DNA of 64,000 nt from Clostridium sp. Marseille-P299. GTDB taxonomy: Bacteria > Bacillota > Clostridia > Lachnospirales > Lachnospiraceae. The stretch lies in NCBI RefSeq assembly GCF_900078195.1, contig NZ_FJVE01000005.1, positions 201,001-265,000 on the forward strand. Direction: 5' to 3'. The notes below the pieces were generated by a model. It ran no database searches, was not told the origin of the DNA, and worked only from the letters and a program-made list of their open reading frames with translations. Positions within the stretch are counted from its first letter, which is position 1, and each line of letters opens with the position of its first letter. Made by a program: the position numbers and the translations under genes. This document shows positions 21,558-29,316 of this stretch, piece by piece.

Positions 21558-22262
21558 CTAGCTTTTAACTAGATAAACCTTTTTAATAAAATATTGAAAG
21601 AAATTAAGATGGTAAACTTTATAAGATATCATCGCTCCGAAAAACGAAAGCAAAATGTCATCTACATCAAACACTCCAACTTTTAATAAAACTTGTAGTA
21701 TCTCAAAAAGAATCCGTATAATTAAAATAGCCAGAATAAACTTATTTGGATCCTTACACGTTTTAAAAATACCTGGTAGAAATAATCCCATAGGAACAAA
21801 TAGAAAAAAATTCCCTAGTGTATTTCTTAGCACATATGAGGTATTAAGAGTATGATTAAAAACCCCTGAAATATACTGAAATAGCGTTGTAAAAGGAATG
21901 AAATTCGAGTGTTCCTTCAAATAATCTAGTTGTTTATATTCAGCGTTATTTACACTTATGCTTACTTGATAATTAAATATAAATAAAATAAAAATGATAA
22001 GAAATATATATATCACAAACATAAAACGATAAACCAATAACGCACAATGAATCTTATCCTCTATTTGATTAAAACTAGAACATAAAAAATGTGTACCTAA
22101 AACCAATGTTCCAAAGCAGCTTATCATAAGTAGCAACAACCAATACCAATATATATAAAAATGTGAGTTCATACCTAACAATAGAGTCGCAAAGAGAATG
22201 CCACCACATAATACATAGAAGCCAAATGCGAGTGTACGCTTCATATACATAACAATCCTCAT
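21558..22262 (-). CDS. VanZ-family membrane protein
   Basis: 234 residues with about six hydrophobic segments. NTLGNFFLFVPMGLFLPGIF and the DVDDILLSFFGAMISY C-terminal helix are VanZ-family motifs. VanZ proteins are membrane proteins, some linked to glycopeptide resistance, but most are of unknown function. AAGGAGG precedes the ATG. The gene stands 128 bp downstream of the histidine kinase gene and may be a separate transcript. Confidence 0.85.
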   Translation of the reverse strand: MRIVMYMKRTLAFGFYVLCGGILFATLLLGMNSHFYIYWYWLLLLMISCFGTLVLGTHFLCSSFNQIEDKIHCALLVYRFMFVIYIFLIIFILFIFNYQVSISVNNAEYKQLDYLKEHSNFIPFTTLFQYISGVFNHTLNTSYVLRNTLGNFFLFVPMGLFLPGIFKTCKDPNKFILAILIIRILFEILQVLLKVGVFDVDDILLSFFGAMISYKVYHLNFFQYFIKKVYLVKS

Positions 22263-22390
22263 TGCTTATCCTCCTTAAAGTGGCCCCTAACTCTATATCC
22301 CCTGTCGTCCATTGTCTAAATATGGTGTGTTAATTATATATCAATTGGGTTTATTTGTAAACACTGTATAGAAAGATTGCTACTATTATA

Positions 22391-23794
22391 CTATATCACG
22401 TTTGCAAAGATAATCCTTACTGTAGTACCAACTCCAACATTGGAATCATAAGTTATTGTAGCGGCGTGTCTTTTTGCTATTTGATCACAAAGTGTAGTTC
22501 CTAGCCCCACACCACCGTATTTTCTACTTCTTGCCTTATCAACACGATAAAAAGGTTCCATGATATGAAGCAATTCATCCTTCTCCATACCGATTCCATT
22601 ATCTGCAATTGTTAAAATTCCTTTGTTACCCTGCTGATAGGAAGAAATCTCTATTTTACCATTCTCAAAAGATGCTCTTATAGCATTTTCAACAATATTT
22701 GAAATCATAATCTCTAAAAGCTCATAATTTCCGTTTACTACAATACTTATATTCTCATAGTTAAAATCAATTTCTTTTTCAGCAATACTTGTACGAAGTC
22801 TGTATTTTATAGATTTAATTATTTTTTCTATAGATACCCTCTCCATAGGAATCTTTGTTTCCCTAATATCTGCAAGTAGTAGTAACACTTGACTTAAGTT
22901 TTCTAATCTCTTGCATTCCTTTCGTATGTACATCAGTGCATTATATTTTTCTTCCTCCTCTAATTTTGCCATCTGCAAATATTCTACATACCCTGATATT
23001 GCCGTAAGAGGAGTTCTAAGCTCATGGGCTAAATTATCAACTAAGCGTTGTTTCCTATCTGTTTCTTCCTTTAAATTTTCAATCGTTTGCTCAACTTTAT
23101 CAGACATCTGATTAAAATACCTACCAAGTTCAGCTAATTCATCGTTTCCTTTAATAGCTACACGCTTTTTGTAGTTTCCTTCTGCAATTTCCTTCGTTGC
23201 ATTATTTAATTGGTATATTGGTTTTGTAAGTGAGCGTAGAACAAAATATAGAATAACTAAAAGAACGAAGGTAATCATTAAAGACTCAATGATAAATATA
23301 AATGTTGTACGCTTCCAATTTTTATTAAAATCAACCAAATGATAGCGATACAAAAGTGTATAATCTGAATACGGTTCCCTTAATTTAGTTTGGACAATGA
23401 CATACTTTTCTTTATCATAAGTGCGTGTCCATAATCGAATGGTATCCGAATCAATGCTTGGTAAATTTTCATCAGCAAAAACATCAGAGCCATTATTATA
23501 AATCCATGCTTCTCCCTTTTTTATTGCAATTCTTATTCCTTGCTGCTGGTAGAACTCAGCATATGAACGAAAAATTTTTTCTTCATTTGAAGTTGATAAT
23601 TCACCTCTTTTATTTAATACAGAAAAATCATTATAGATTGAATTTGCAATAAAATATGCCTCTCCTGTTGCTTTATCTTCATAGGAGTTTAGTTGCTTCT
23701 TATAAGCATCACGTGCAATAATAAAAATTGCTACATTTAAAAAAAACACAAATATAATACCTAATATTAAAAAAGACTTCTGCCAAAACTTCAT
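22391..23794 (-). CDS. Sensor histidine kinase
   Basis: About 467 residues. A membrane helix at the N-terminus and a second near 165-190 frame an extracytoplasmic sensor of about 135 residues. Next come HAMP, a HisKA domain with the phosphoacceptor in NLAHELRTPLTAISGY, and a HATPase domain with NIVENAIRAS, DNGIGM and GGVGLGTTLC. Start at 23794, six bases after AAGGGA; an ATG at 23809 precedes that site. It follows the response regulator gene by 27 bp. The signal is unknown. An envelope-stress role is suggested only by the DUF4097 gene upstream. Confidence 0.93.
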   Translation of the reverse strand: MKFWQKSFLILGIIFVFFLNVAIFIIARDAYKKQLNSYEDKATGEAYFIANSIYNDFSVLNKRGELSTSNEEKIFRSYAEFYQQQGIRIAIKKGEAWIYNNGSDVFADENLPSIDSDTIRLWTRTYDKEKYVIVQTKLREPYSDYTLLYRYHLVDFNKNWKRTTFIFIIESLMITFVLLVILYFVLRSLTKPIYQLNNATKEIAEGNYKKRVAIKGNDELAELGRYFNQMSDKVEQTIENLKEETDRKQRLVDNLAHELRTPLTAISGYVEYLQMAKLEEEEKYNALMYIRKECKRLENLSQVLLLLADIRETKIPMERVSIEKIIKSIKYRLRTSIAEKEIDFNYENISIVVNGNYELLEIMISNIVENAIRASFENGKIEISSYQQGNKGILTIADNGIGMEKDELLHIMEPFYRVDKARSRKYGGVGLGTTLCDQIAKRHAATITYDSNVGVGTTVRIIFANVI

Positions 23795-23821
23795 TGGTTT
23801 TCCCTTCATTTTAAGAGCTCA

Positions 23822-24469
23822 TCACATCTCCAAGCGATAGCCTAATTTATATATTGTTTTGATTTGTTCCTCTAATCCTAATTTTTTTCTTAGTTTTTGT
23901 ATATGTACATCTACGGTTCTTGTATCTCCTTCATAATCAAATCCCCATGCCAACTCTAAAAGCTTTTCTCTAGACATTGCAAGATTTCGATTTATAATTA
24001 AGACTTCTAATAATGTGAATTCTTGCGGCGTTAACTCTTGTACTTCACCCTTATATTTTACAACTTTACTGTTTAAATCTACCTGGACATGATTGATTGT
24101 TATCATCTCATTGTTTGTTGTTCTTCTTCGTAGAACAATATTTATTCTTGCAATTAGCTCAAGAATTTCAAAAGGTTTTACTATGTAATCCTCCGCCCCA
24201 GAAGTAAGACCTAAAATTCGATCCTCTAGGTTTCCTTTTGCAGTTATAAATATAACTGGTGTATCCTTTATATGTTTCATCAGTTCAAATCCGCTAAGAT
24301 AAGGTAACATAACATCTAAAAGAATAAGATCAAACTTCTCCACCTTAAGTCTCTCTAATGCAGTTTTCCCGTCATAAGCCTGACTACAATAATACCCAAC
24401 CAACTCCAAGTTTTTCTTTATTAAGTAGCTAATTGCTTCCTCATCTTCAACAATTAAAATATGTGCCAT
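23822..24469 (-). CDS. OmpR-family response regulator
   Basis: 215 residues. The receiver domain has the acidic pocket near residues 8-10, phospho-acceptor Asp in LILLDVMLPYLSG and Lys in VIFITAKG. The C-terminal OmpR/PhoB winged helix contains LTPQEFTLLEVL and DTRTVDVHIQKLRKKLG. It sits between the DUF4097 gene and its cognate kinase gene. GGAG lies five bases before the ATG, directly after a stable hairpin. Confidence 0.95.
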   Translation of the reverse strand: MAHILIVEDEEAISYLIKKNLELVGYYCSQAYDGKTALERLKVEKFDLILLDVMLPYLSGFELMKHIKDTPVIFITAKGNLEDRILGLTSGAEDYIVKPFEILELIARINIVLRRRTTNNEMITINHVQVDLNSKVVKYKGEVQELTPQEFTLLEVLIINRNLAMSREKLLELAWGFDYEGDTRTVDVHIQKLRKKLGLEEQIKTIYKLGYRLEM

Positions 24470-24482
24470 ATCTACTCCATCA

Positions 24483-24518
24483 AGGCTGCCATAATAGACA
24501 ACTCTATTTTGGCAGCCT
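24483..24518. other. Hairpin before the response regulator start
   Basis: A nine-bp GC-rich arm (AGGCTGCCA / TGGCAGCCT) plus an inner AATAG / CTATT pair form a stable stem 14 bases upstream of the response regulator ATG, inside the presumed operon. A T-rich tract follows only on the plus strand. It could be a partial terminator, an mRNA-stability element or an end for antisense RNA. Confidence 0.6.
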
Positions 24519-24550
24519 CTTTTCTATTTATATATATTTATTATTTTAAT

Positions 24551-25564
24551 CTAATATCCTTTTACTGCTCCTAAATCAGCCTTTATTAAAAATTCCTTAT
24601 TTTCTTTTGCCTCCCTAGGTACAACGACATTACCGATTTGTACAAGAACCTCTAATTTTTTTCCACTTATAGTTTTACTAAAACTAACATTTCCGACTTC
24701 TGCATTAAAGGTACTATCCTCAACATTCCAAGCATCTTTTACCGTAATGTTACCAATATCACAATGTAGATTTGCTTTTTTCAGGTTTTGTTCTTTTAAA
24801 ATAGTAATATCACCAATGTCATTTGCTAGATTAAGCTCTTCCACTTTTAGTTGATCCTTTATTGTAATACTTCCCACATCACACCTAACCTCTAATGTTC
24901 CCGAAAAACCTTCTGGTAGCTTAACTTCCAGAGTTGATTTTCTAGTTAAACTATTACTTCCGGGTAATTGCAGATTGTCTCCAGTGGATGTCGTTGTTAT
25001 CATAAGCTCTCCCGTTTCTTCACTTACTGTAAATAAATCTTTTTTATATAGATTTTTATAAGTTTGTGTTATTTCTAATTCCTCATTATCTGTTTGGTAT
25101 ATCAATACTTCATCGATTGCTGAATTTACTGTTATTGTCTGAATGTTTGCACCAAGAGGGATTGATTTATCTATAGATCCCGAGATAAGGATATTGTCAT
25201 CATTCTCCTCCGTCTCATTTTCTATGTTATCTATATTTTCTTGATTATCTTCTATATAATCCTGATTTTGCTTTGTACTTTCCTGACCCTTATTTGTACT
25301 TTCTTGACTCTTATCTGTGCTTTCTTGACTCTTATCTGTACTTTCCTGACTATTATCTATACTTTCTTGATTTAAATTTGATTCAATTACATTCTCTGGT
25401 GTTGTATCATCCCGTTCCATCTCATTTGTAGAAACTTTAATCTCTTTTACTTTCTCTTCATTTTCTTTCATACTTACGTTAAATAATAAGAACGTAACCA
25501 ATGAGCAAGCTAGCACGCCAAAAACAAAGGTTACAATAAATAATATTAGTGATTTCCTTTTCAT
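24551..25564 (-). CDS. Membrane-anchored DUF4097 (LiaG-like) protein
   Basis: 337 residues. One N-terminal membrane helix (about 7-29), a low-complexity Gln/Glu/Ser/Thr linker with a seven-residue repeat (SQESTDK type, about residues 65-97), then a beta-helical DUF4097 domain made of repeating DVGSITIKD, DIGDITILK, DIGNITVKD strands. Similar proteins lie next to LiaFSR-type envelope stress systems. It is the first gene of an operon with a response regulator and kinase. The biochemical role is unknown. Confidence 0.85.
   Translation of the reverse strand: MKRKSLILFIVTFVFGVLACSLVTFLLFNVSMKENEEKVKEIKVSTNEMERDDTTPENVIESNLNQESIDNSQESTDKSQESTDKSQESTNKGQESTKQNQDYIEDNQENIDNIENETEENDDNILISGSIDKSIPLGANIQTITVNSAIDEVLIYQTDNEELEITQTYKNLYKKDLFTVSEETGELMITTTSTGDNLQLPGSNSLTRKSTLEVKLPEGFSGTLEVRCDVGSITIKDQLKVEELNLANDIGDITILKEQNLKKANLHCDIGNITVKDAWNVEDSTFNAEVGNVSFSKTISGKKLEVLVQIGNVVVPREAKENKEFLIKADLGAVKGY
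25277..25370 (-). repeat. 21-bp tandem repeat in the DUF4097 gene
   Basis: Four full 21-bp units and a 10-bp partial unit in frame, coding the SQESTDK / SQESTNK heptads. The units differ by a few bases, mostly silent or conservative, so the linker is a candidate for length variation. Confidence 0.9.
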
Positions 25565-25811
25565 AATAATCTCTCCATTTCTCTTTTTTCTAAATTATAA
25601 AAATGGAATATATTCATAATATTATGGAAATGTTATGAAGTTGTAAAAATTCTAGTCTTAAAATTACTTTATTTTTCCAATATGAAAATTATAATTCATT
25701 TTACATAAATAAACAATACAAGAGATTCTACCTACTTTTAACTCTATGTAATATACACATAAGAGATTCTGCACATTTAATTCTTTTTCAAAACAATTAT
25801 TGCAAGTTCCC

Positions 25812-25842
25812 TTGACTCTGTCCTTAGGGTATAGTTTATACT
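25812..25842 (+). promoter_or_regulatory. MerR-type promoter of the ABC exporter operon
   Basis: TTGACT and TATACT are 19 bp apart, two bp longer than a normal sigma-A promoter. The spacer holds an imperfect dyad (ACTCTGTCC-TTA-GGGTATAGT). An overlong spacer with a dyad is the hallmark of MerR-controlled promoters, and the last gene of the operon is a MerR regulator. It lies 104 bp before the first gene. The rest of the 25565-25946 gap is AT-rich with two copies of AAGAGATTCT. Confidence 0.75.
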
Positions 25843-25946
25843 GCATATAAAGGTATTTTACATTAAAATGAATATTTCTTCATTCTAAAAAAGTAAAGCT
25901 ATTTTATTAATTATGCCCTTATGAGAGGGGAGAATAAGAGGTAATT

Positions 25947-26885
25947 ATGATTCTATTTCGAAAACTAATTTCTAGACGTCACCCCATGGTTATATTAACC
26001 ATTTGTATAAGTATAATTTCCATGCTTGTTTCATTATTTTGGAACTTACAATTAAGTGAGATTATTAATCAAATAAACAATAAGGTCCCTTTATCAAAAC
26101 ATAACATTTTTATAGCCTTACTAACCATACTAATAAGTTCTATTTTGTCTTTTACTTTAGGTATTTTTTCAGGCTATACTTGTGAAACACTAAGCCACGA
26201 CTTGCGTTTAAGGTATGCAACACATTTAGTTACCCTTCCATACAGCGAAATTGAAACTCTAAATGAAGGTGAATACTTATCAAAATTACAAAATGAAATA
26301 ATTGATATCTCTAGCTTTCTATGTGGAAATTTCTTTCCTCTCATTAATGATTGTATACGTTTTTTAACTACCCTATCTTTTTTGTTATGGCTCAATCCTA
26401 ATTTAACAATTTTATCTCATTTACCAGTTATTCTCCTTGTTTTCTACACAATATACACCAGTAAAATCATTGGAAGAACGGTAAATAAAATCCAAGAAGC
26501 AAACACGCAAATTAACGGCTACTTAAATACTTTAATTACGCTATTTCCAATATTACAAATATACAATGCCATGCCATTTATTCAATCCAAGCATTATGAG
26601 ACTCTACACCAATGGGAGGCATTGAGTATTAAAGAAGAGAGTACCCGAGCAAAACTTATGTCCTTATCCGCATTCTTATCCTATATTCCGTTATTACTTC
26701 TTTTTCTTATTGGAGGTATAAGAGTTATAAAAAATGAATTATCCATCGGTACCTTGTATATATTTATAAATCTTTCAGGTAATACTTCTAACCTTATGAT
26801 GAACATTCCGGGACGTATTGCACTACTCCGCCGTTTTACGGTAAATATGAAGAGAATTGAGTCTACTATCTATCTTACAGAATAA
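25947..26885 (+). CDS. ABC exporter transmembrane subunit, no ATPase domain
   Basis: 312 residues with about five or six membrane helices, matching the ABC_membrane half of a type IV (ABCB-like) exporter. It starts MILFRKLISRRHPMV and ends where the linker to the ATPase normally begins (RRFTVNMKRIESTIYL). No Walker motif is present; the ATPase is encoded separately 82 bp downstream. A partial tandem duplication covers its stop codon. The substrate is unknown. Confidence 0.88.
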   Translation: MILFRKLISRRHPMVILTICISIISMLVSLFWNLQLSEIINQINNKVPLSKHNIFIALLTILISSILSFTLGIFSGYTCETLSHDLRLRYATHLVTLPYSEIETLNEGEYLSKLQNEIIDISSFLCGNFFPLINDCIRFLTTLSFLLWLNPNLTILSHLPVILLVFYTIYTSKIIGRTVNKIQEANTQINGYLNTLITLFPILQIYNAMPFIQSKHYETLHQWEALSIKEESTRAKLMSLSAFLSYIPLLLLFLIGGIRVIKNELSIGTLYIFINLSGNTSNLMMNIPGRIALLRRFTVNMKRIESTIYLTE

Positions 26886-26925
26886 ATAGGATGAGAATTG
26901 AAGCTACTATTTTACAGAGTAAATA
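26852..26925 (+). repeat. Tandem duplication over the stop of the first TMD gene
   Basis: A 38-bp segment (26852-26889) and a 33-bp copy (26893-26925) share GAGAATTGA, CTACTAT, TTACAGA and TAAATAG in order. The second copy lies in the linker between the TMD gene and the ATPase gene. Confidence 0.8.
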
Positions 26926-26967
26926 GAAATAGAAAAAGCATTAAATTGATATAAAAGGAGATTTTGT

Positions 26968-27726
26968 ATGGGCATCCAAATGGAAGGAATCAATTTTTCT
27001 TATGGAGATAAAAAAGTTTTAAAAGATATTAACTTAAGCATTCAAACTGGCGAGCACATCGGAATAATAGGTTTCAGTGGTTGTGGAAAAAGCACATTAT
27101 TAAAGCTTATTTCAGGCTTATATATTGCTAGGGAAGGTTACATAGAAGTCGAAGGAGATACAAATCCAATTCAAATCCGCCGTCATATTGCTTTGGTTAT
27201 GCAAAATACAGTGCTACTTCCTTTAAGCATAAAAGAAAATATAACTTGCGGTCATTCGTATGATGATGAAATCATTAAGCAGGCCTGTGAAGTAGCTCAA
27301 CTTACGGAGTGGATTGCAACATTGCCAGGTGGTATTGATACATTGGTAGGAGAACGTAATGGGAACATTTCAGGTGGTCAAGCTCAGAGAATAGCAATTG
27401 CAAGAGCTTTGGCAAAGGCTATTTCTCTGACAGAAATGAAATCAATTCCTAAACCAATTTATTCTACAAAACCTAATGAAATTACAAAAACCAATGATAA
27501 TACAATTAAAAATACTACTATCTTTAAAAGCGATACATACTCTCCAGTTCTTATATTAGATGAAGCTACATCAGCACTTGATTCCGATACCAGTAATGCA
27601 GTTCTTATGGCATTAAAAAATCTAACGAAAAATATGACCGTAATTACTGTTACCCATCGACCTGAAGCCTTAATTGATGTAAATCAATTATACCGTTTGG
27701 AGGAAGGAATACTAGTACATGCGTGA
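26968..27726 (+). CDS. ABC exporter ATPase subunit with insertion
   Basis: 252 residues. Walker A GFSGCGKST (35-43), Q-loop Gln79, signature ISGGQAQR (134-141), Walker B VLILDEA (194-200), D-loop SALD and switch His230 are all intact. An insertion of about 40 Lys/Thr/Asn-rich residues (152-192) separates the signature helix from Walker B, where the family has only a few. A good AAGGAG precedes the ATG. It overlaps the second TMD gene by 8 bp. It presumably powers both flanking membrane subunits. Confidence 0.92.
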   Translation: MGIQMEGINFSYGDKKVLKDINLSIQTGEHIGIIGFSGCGKSTLLKLISGLYIAREGYIEVEGDTNPIQIRRHIALVMQNTVLLPLSIKENITCGHSYDDEIIKQACEVAQLTEWIATLPGGIDTLVGERNGNISGGQAQRIAIARALAKAISLTEMKSIPKPIYSTKPNEITKTNDNTIKNTTIFKSDTYSPVLILDEATSALDSDTSNAVLMALKNLTKNMTVITVTHRPEALIDVNQLYRLEEGILVHA

Positions 27727-28684
27727 TTTATATAAGTTTATAAAAATTGGTGCCAAGGAGATAGAATTTATTCTGCTCTTAATACTTCGCTCTCCCTTTG
27801 ATGCTATTCATACGATTATTTTAGCAAATTTCTTACGCTATAGTTTTGAGGCCATTGATCATAAGAATATACAGAATTTATTAATTATCTGTTTTATTTT
27901 TTGTATTGGAAATTGTTTTCTTTTTCTATATAATGGAACTATATGGATCAAGTTTTCTTCCTATGTAACTCGTTTCGTAAGTATAGTTCGAAAAAAATTA
28001 TTTAAACATATATCAACTCTAACACTTAAAACAATTGATGAAAAATCATCAGGGGAATGGTTCTCTCGTTTAAACTCTGATGTGGGGCAAGGCCTAGCAA
28101 TCATAAATCAACCCCTAAATCTACCACATGCAGTTTGTGCAATTGTGAATTATAGTATTTCATTTATATTATTATTCTTAATAAACCGAGGAATTTTAAT
28201 ACTTGTTATATTATTTCTAATACTTCACTTAACTTTTAGTCAACAATTTGTTTTAAAACCCATAACTGAATTATCAAAAAAATCAAAAGAAGCTACCATA
28301 AAGAATACTACAGACTTAAATGCTCTTATTACTTGCGCAGATACTGCTATGGTCTATGATGCACAGTTTTTCTTACTTGAATATTTTGAAAAAAGTAGTA
28401 TCAAATTACGAAACGCTAATATGAAAATAATTATACGAAATGCAATTAGTAATTCTATCCTTCCTTTCCTTGGATTAGGTGGCTATTTATTAATTTTAGT
28501 TATTAGTAGCCATTGGATAGTAACAGATAGTATGACTTTTGGAGAACTCACAGCGGCACTTCAATATAGAGGGAGTGTCATTGCAAGTGCTATTATGTTT
28601 ACAAATTGTCTTGTATCAATAAGAACTGCTATGGTTGGTGTTCGACGTATCTTAGAAACTTTTAACACTAAAAGGGAGGAATAA
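27719..28684 (+). CDS. Second ABC exporter transmembrane subunit
   Basis: 321 residues with several membrane helices and the ABC_membrane fold (SSGEWFSRLNSDVGQGLAII resembles the first cytoplasmic loop of exporters). Like the first subunit it lacks an ATPase domain. It overlaps the ATPase gene by 8 bp, so the two are coupled. With the other two genes it would form TMD1-TMD2 plus two copies of one NBD, an unusual split layout for this exporter class. Confidence 0.87.
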   Translation: MRDLYKFIKIGAKEIEFILLLILRSPFDAIHTIILANFLRYSFEAIDHKNIQNLLIICFIFCIGNCFLFLYNGTIWIKFSSYVTRFVSIVRKKLFKHISTLTLKTIDEKSSGEWFSRLNSDVGQGLAIINQPLNLPHAVCAIVNYSISFILLFLINRGILILVILFLILHLTFSQQFVLKPITELSKKSKEATIKNTTDLNALITCADTAMVYDAQFFLLEYFEKSSIKLRNANMKIIIRNAISNSILPFLGLGGYLLILVISSHWIVTDSMTFGELTAALQYRGSVIASAIMFTNCLVSIRTAMVGVRRILETFNTKREE

Positions 28685-28686
28685 TT

Positions 28687-29157
28687 ATGGATGACATAGT
28701 TATGAAAATTGGAGAGATCGCTGCATTTTTCAATGTTTCTGTGAAAGCACTCCGTATCTATGAAAAGAAAGGAATCATCAAACCGGCTAAAATTGATTCC
28801 TTGACAGGTTATCGATATTACACTGCGAATCAAGTTTCGCAAATCAATGCTCTTCTTGAGCTAAAGGCTTTGGGCTTTTCTTTAACTGAGATTAAAAATA
28901 TTATGCTAGGTGAAAAGACCAATAAGGATTTTTTAACTGCCCTTTCACAAAAAAGCTTAGCTTGGCAGGATGTAATCTCCGCAGCACAAAATAAAATTGA
29001 TGCCATTGATTCCATTTCAAAACGCCTTTCCATGTCTAAGGAAGCCCAAAACATAGAAAATTTAACAGAAGAACAACGTGCTTGGCTATTAGTTAAAATG
29101 GTGTGTGTAGAAGATATTCATGCTCAAAGCGTATTAAGTGAAGCGATTTGGTTATGA
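28687..29157 (+). CDS. MerR-family regulator
   Basis: 156 residues. N-terminal MerR winged helix (KIGEIAAFFNVSVKALRIYEKKGIIKP...GYRYYTANQVSQINALLELKALGFSL), then a dimerisation coil and a short C-terminus without a GyrI-like ligand domain. The end reads AWLLVKMVCVEDIHAQ. GGGAGG precedes the ATG, 2 bp after the second TMD gene. It most likely controls the 19-bp-spacer promoter at 25812-25842. The inducer is unknown. Confidence 0.92.
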   Translation: MDDIVMKIGEIAAFFNVSVKALRIYEKKGIIKPAKIDSLTGYRYYTANQVSQINALLELKALGFSLTEIKNIMLGEKTNKDFLTALSQKSLAWQDVISAAQNKIDAIDSISKRLSMSKEAQNIENLTEEQRAWLLVKMVCVEDIHAQSVLSEAIWL

Positions 29158-29217
29158 TTTATCATAGTTTTATCATTTAAAAAATCCATCCCACAGTCTC
29201 CCGTAGAATGGACTCTA

Positions 29218-29252
29218 TATATTACACCTATTTAAAATAGGTGTAATATATG
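29218..29252. other. AT-rich perfect hairpin after the MerR gene
   Basis: TATATTACACCTATTT and its complement around a three-base loop form a perfect 16-bp stem. There is no clear T-run. It lies between convergent genes and probably limits read-through. Confidence 0.65.
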
Positions 29253-29316
29253 TACGAAAATTAATTTACCCATTGTAAAGTATGATTGATATAGGATCGT
29301 GGTATATCCCAACGGA

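Noticed and set aside
25277..25370. CRISPR-like array
   Set aside because: Units are directly contiguous 21-bp coding repeats without spacers.
25664..25846. 60-codon minus-strand frame upstream of the ABC operon
   Set aside because: No ribosome binding site, AT-driven composition, and it overlaps the MerR-type promoter.
26852..26967. Possible frameshift or nonsense break of a fused TMD-NBD exporter gene
   Set aside because: The ATPase gene has its own AAGGAG site and a normal domain start, and the second TMD subunit is also free of an ATPase domain, so a stable split is more likely than a recent mutation.
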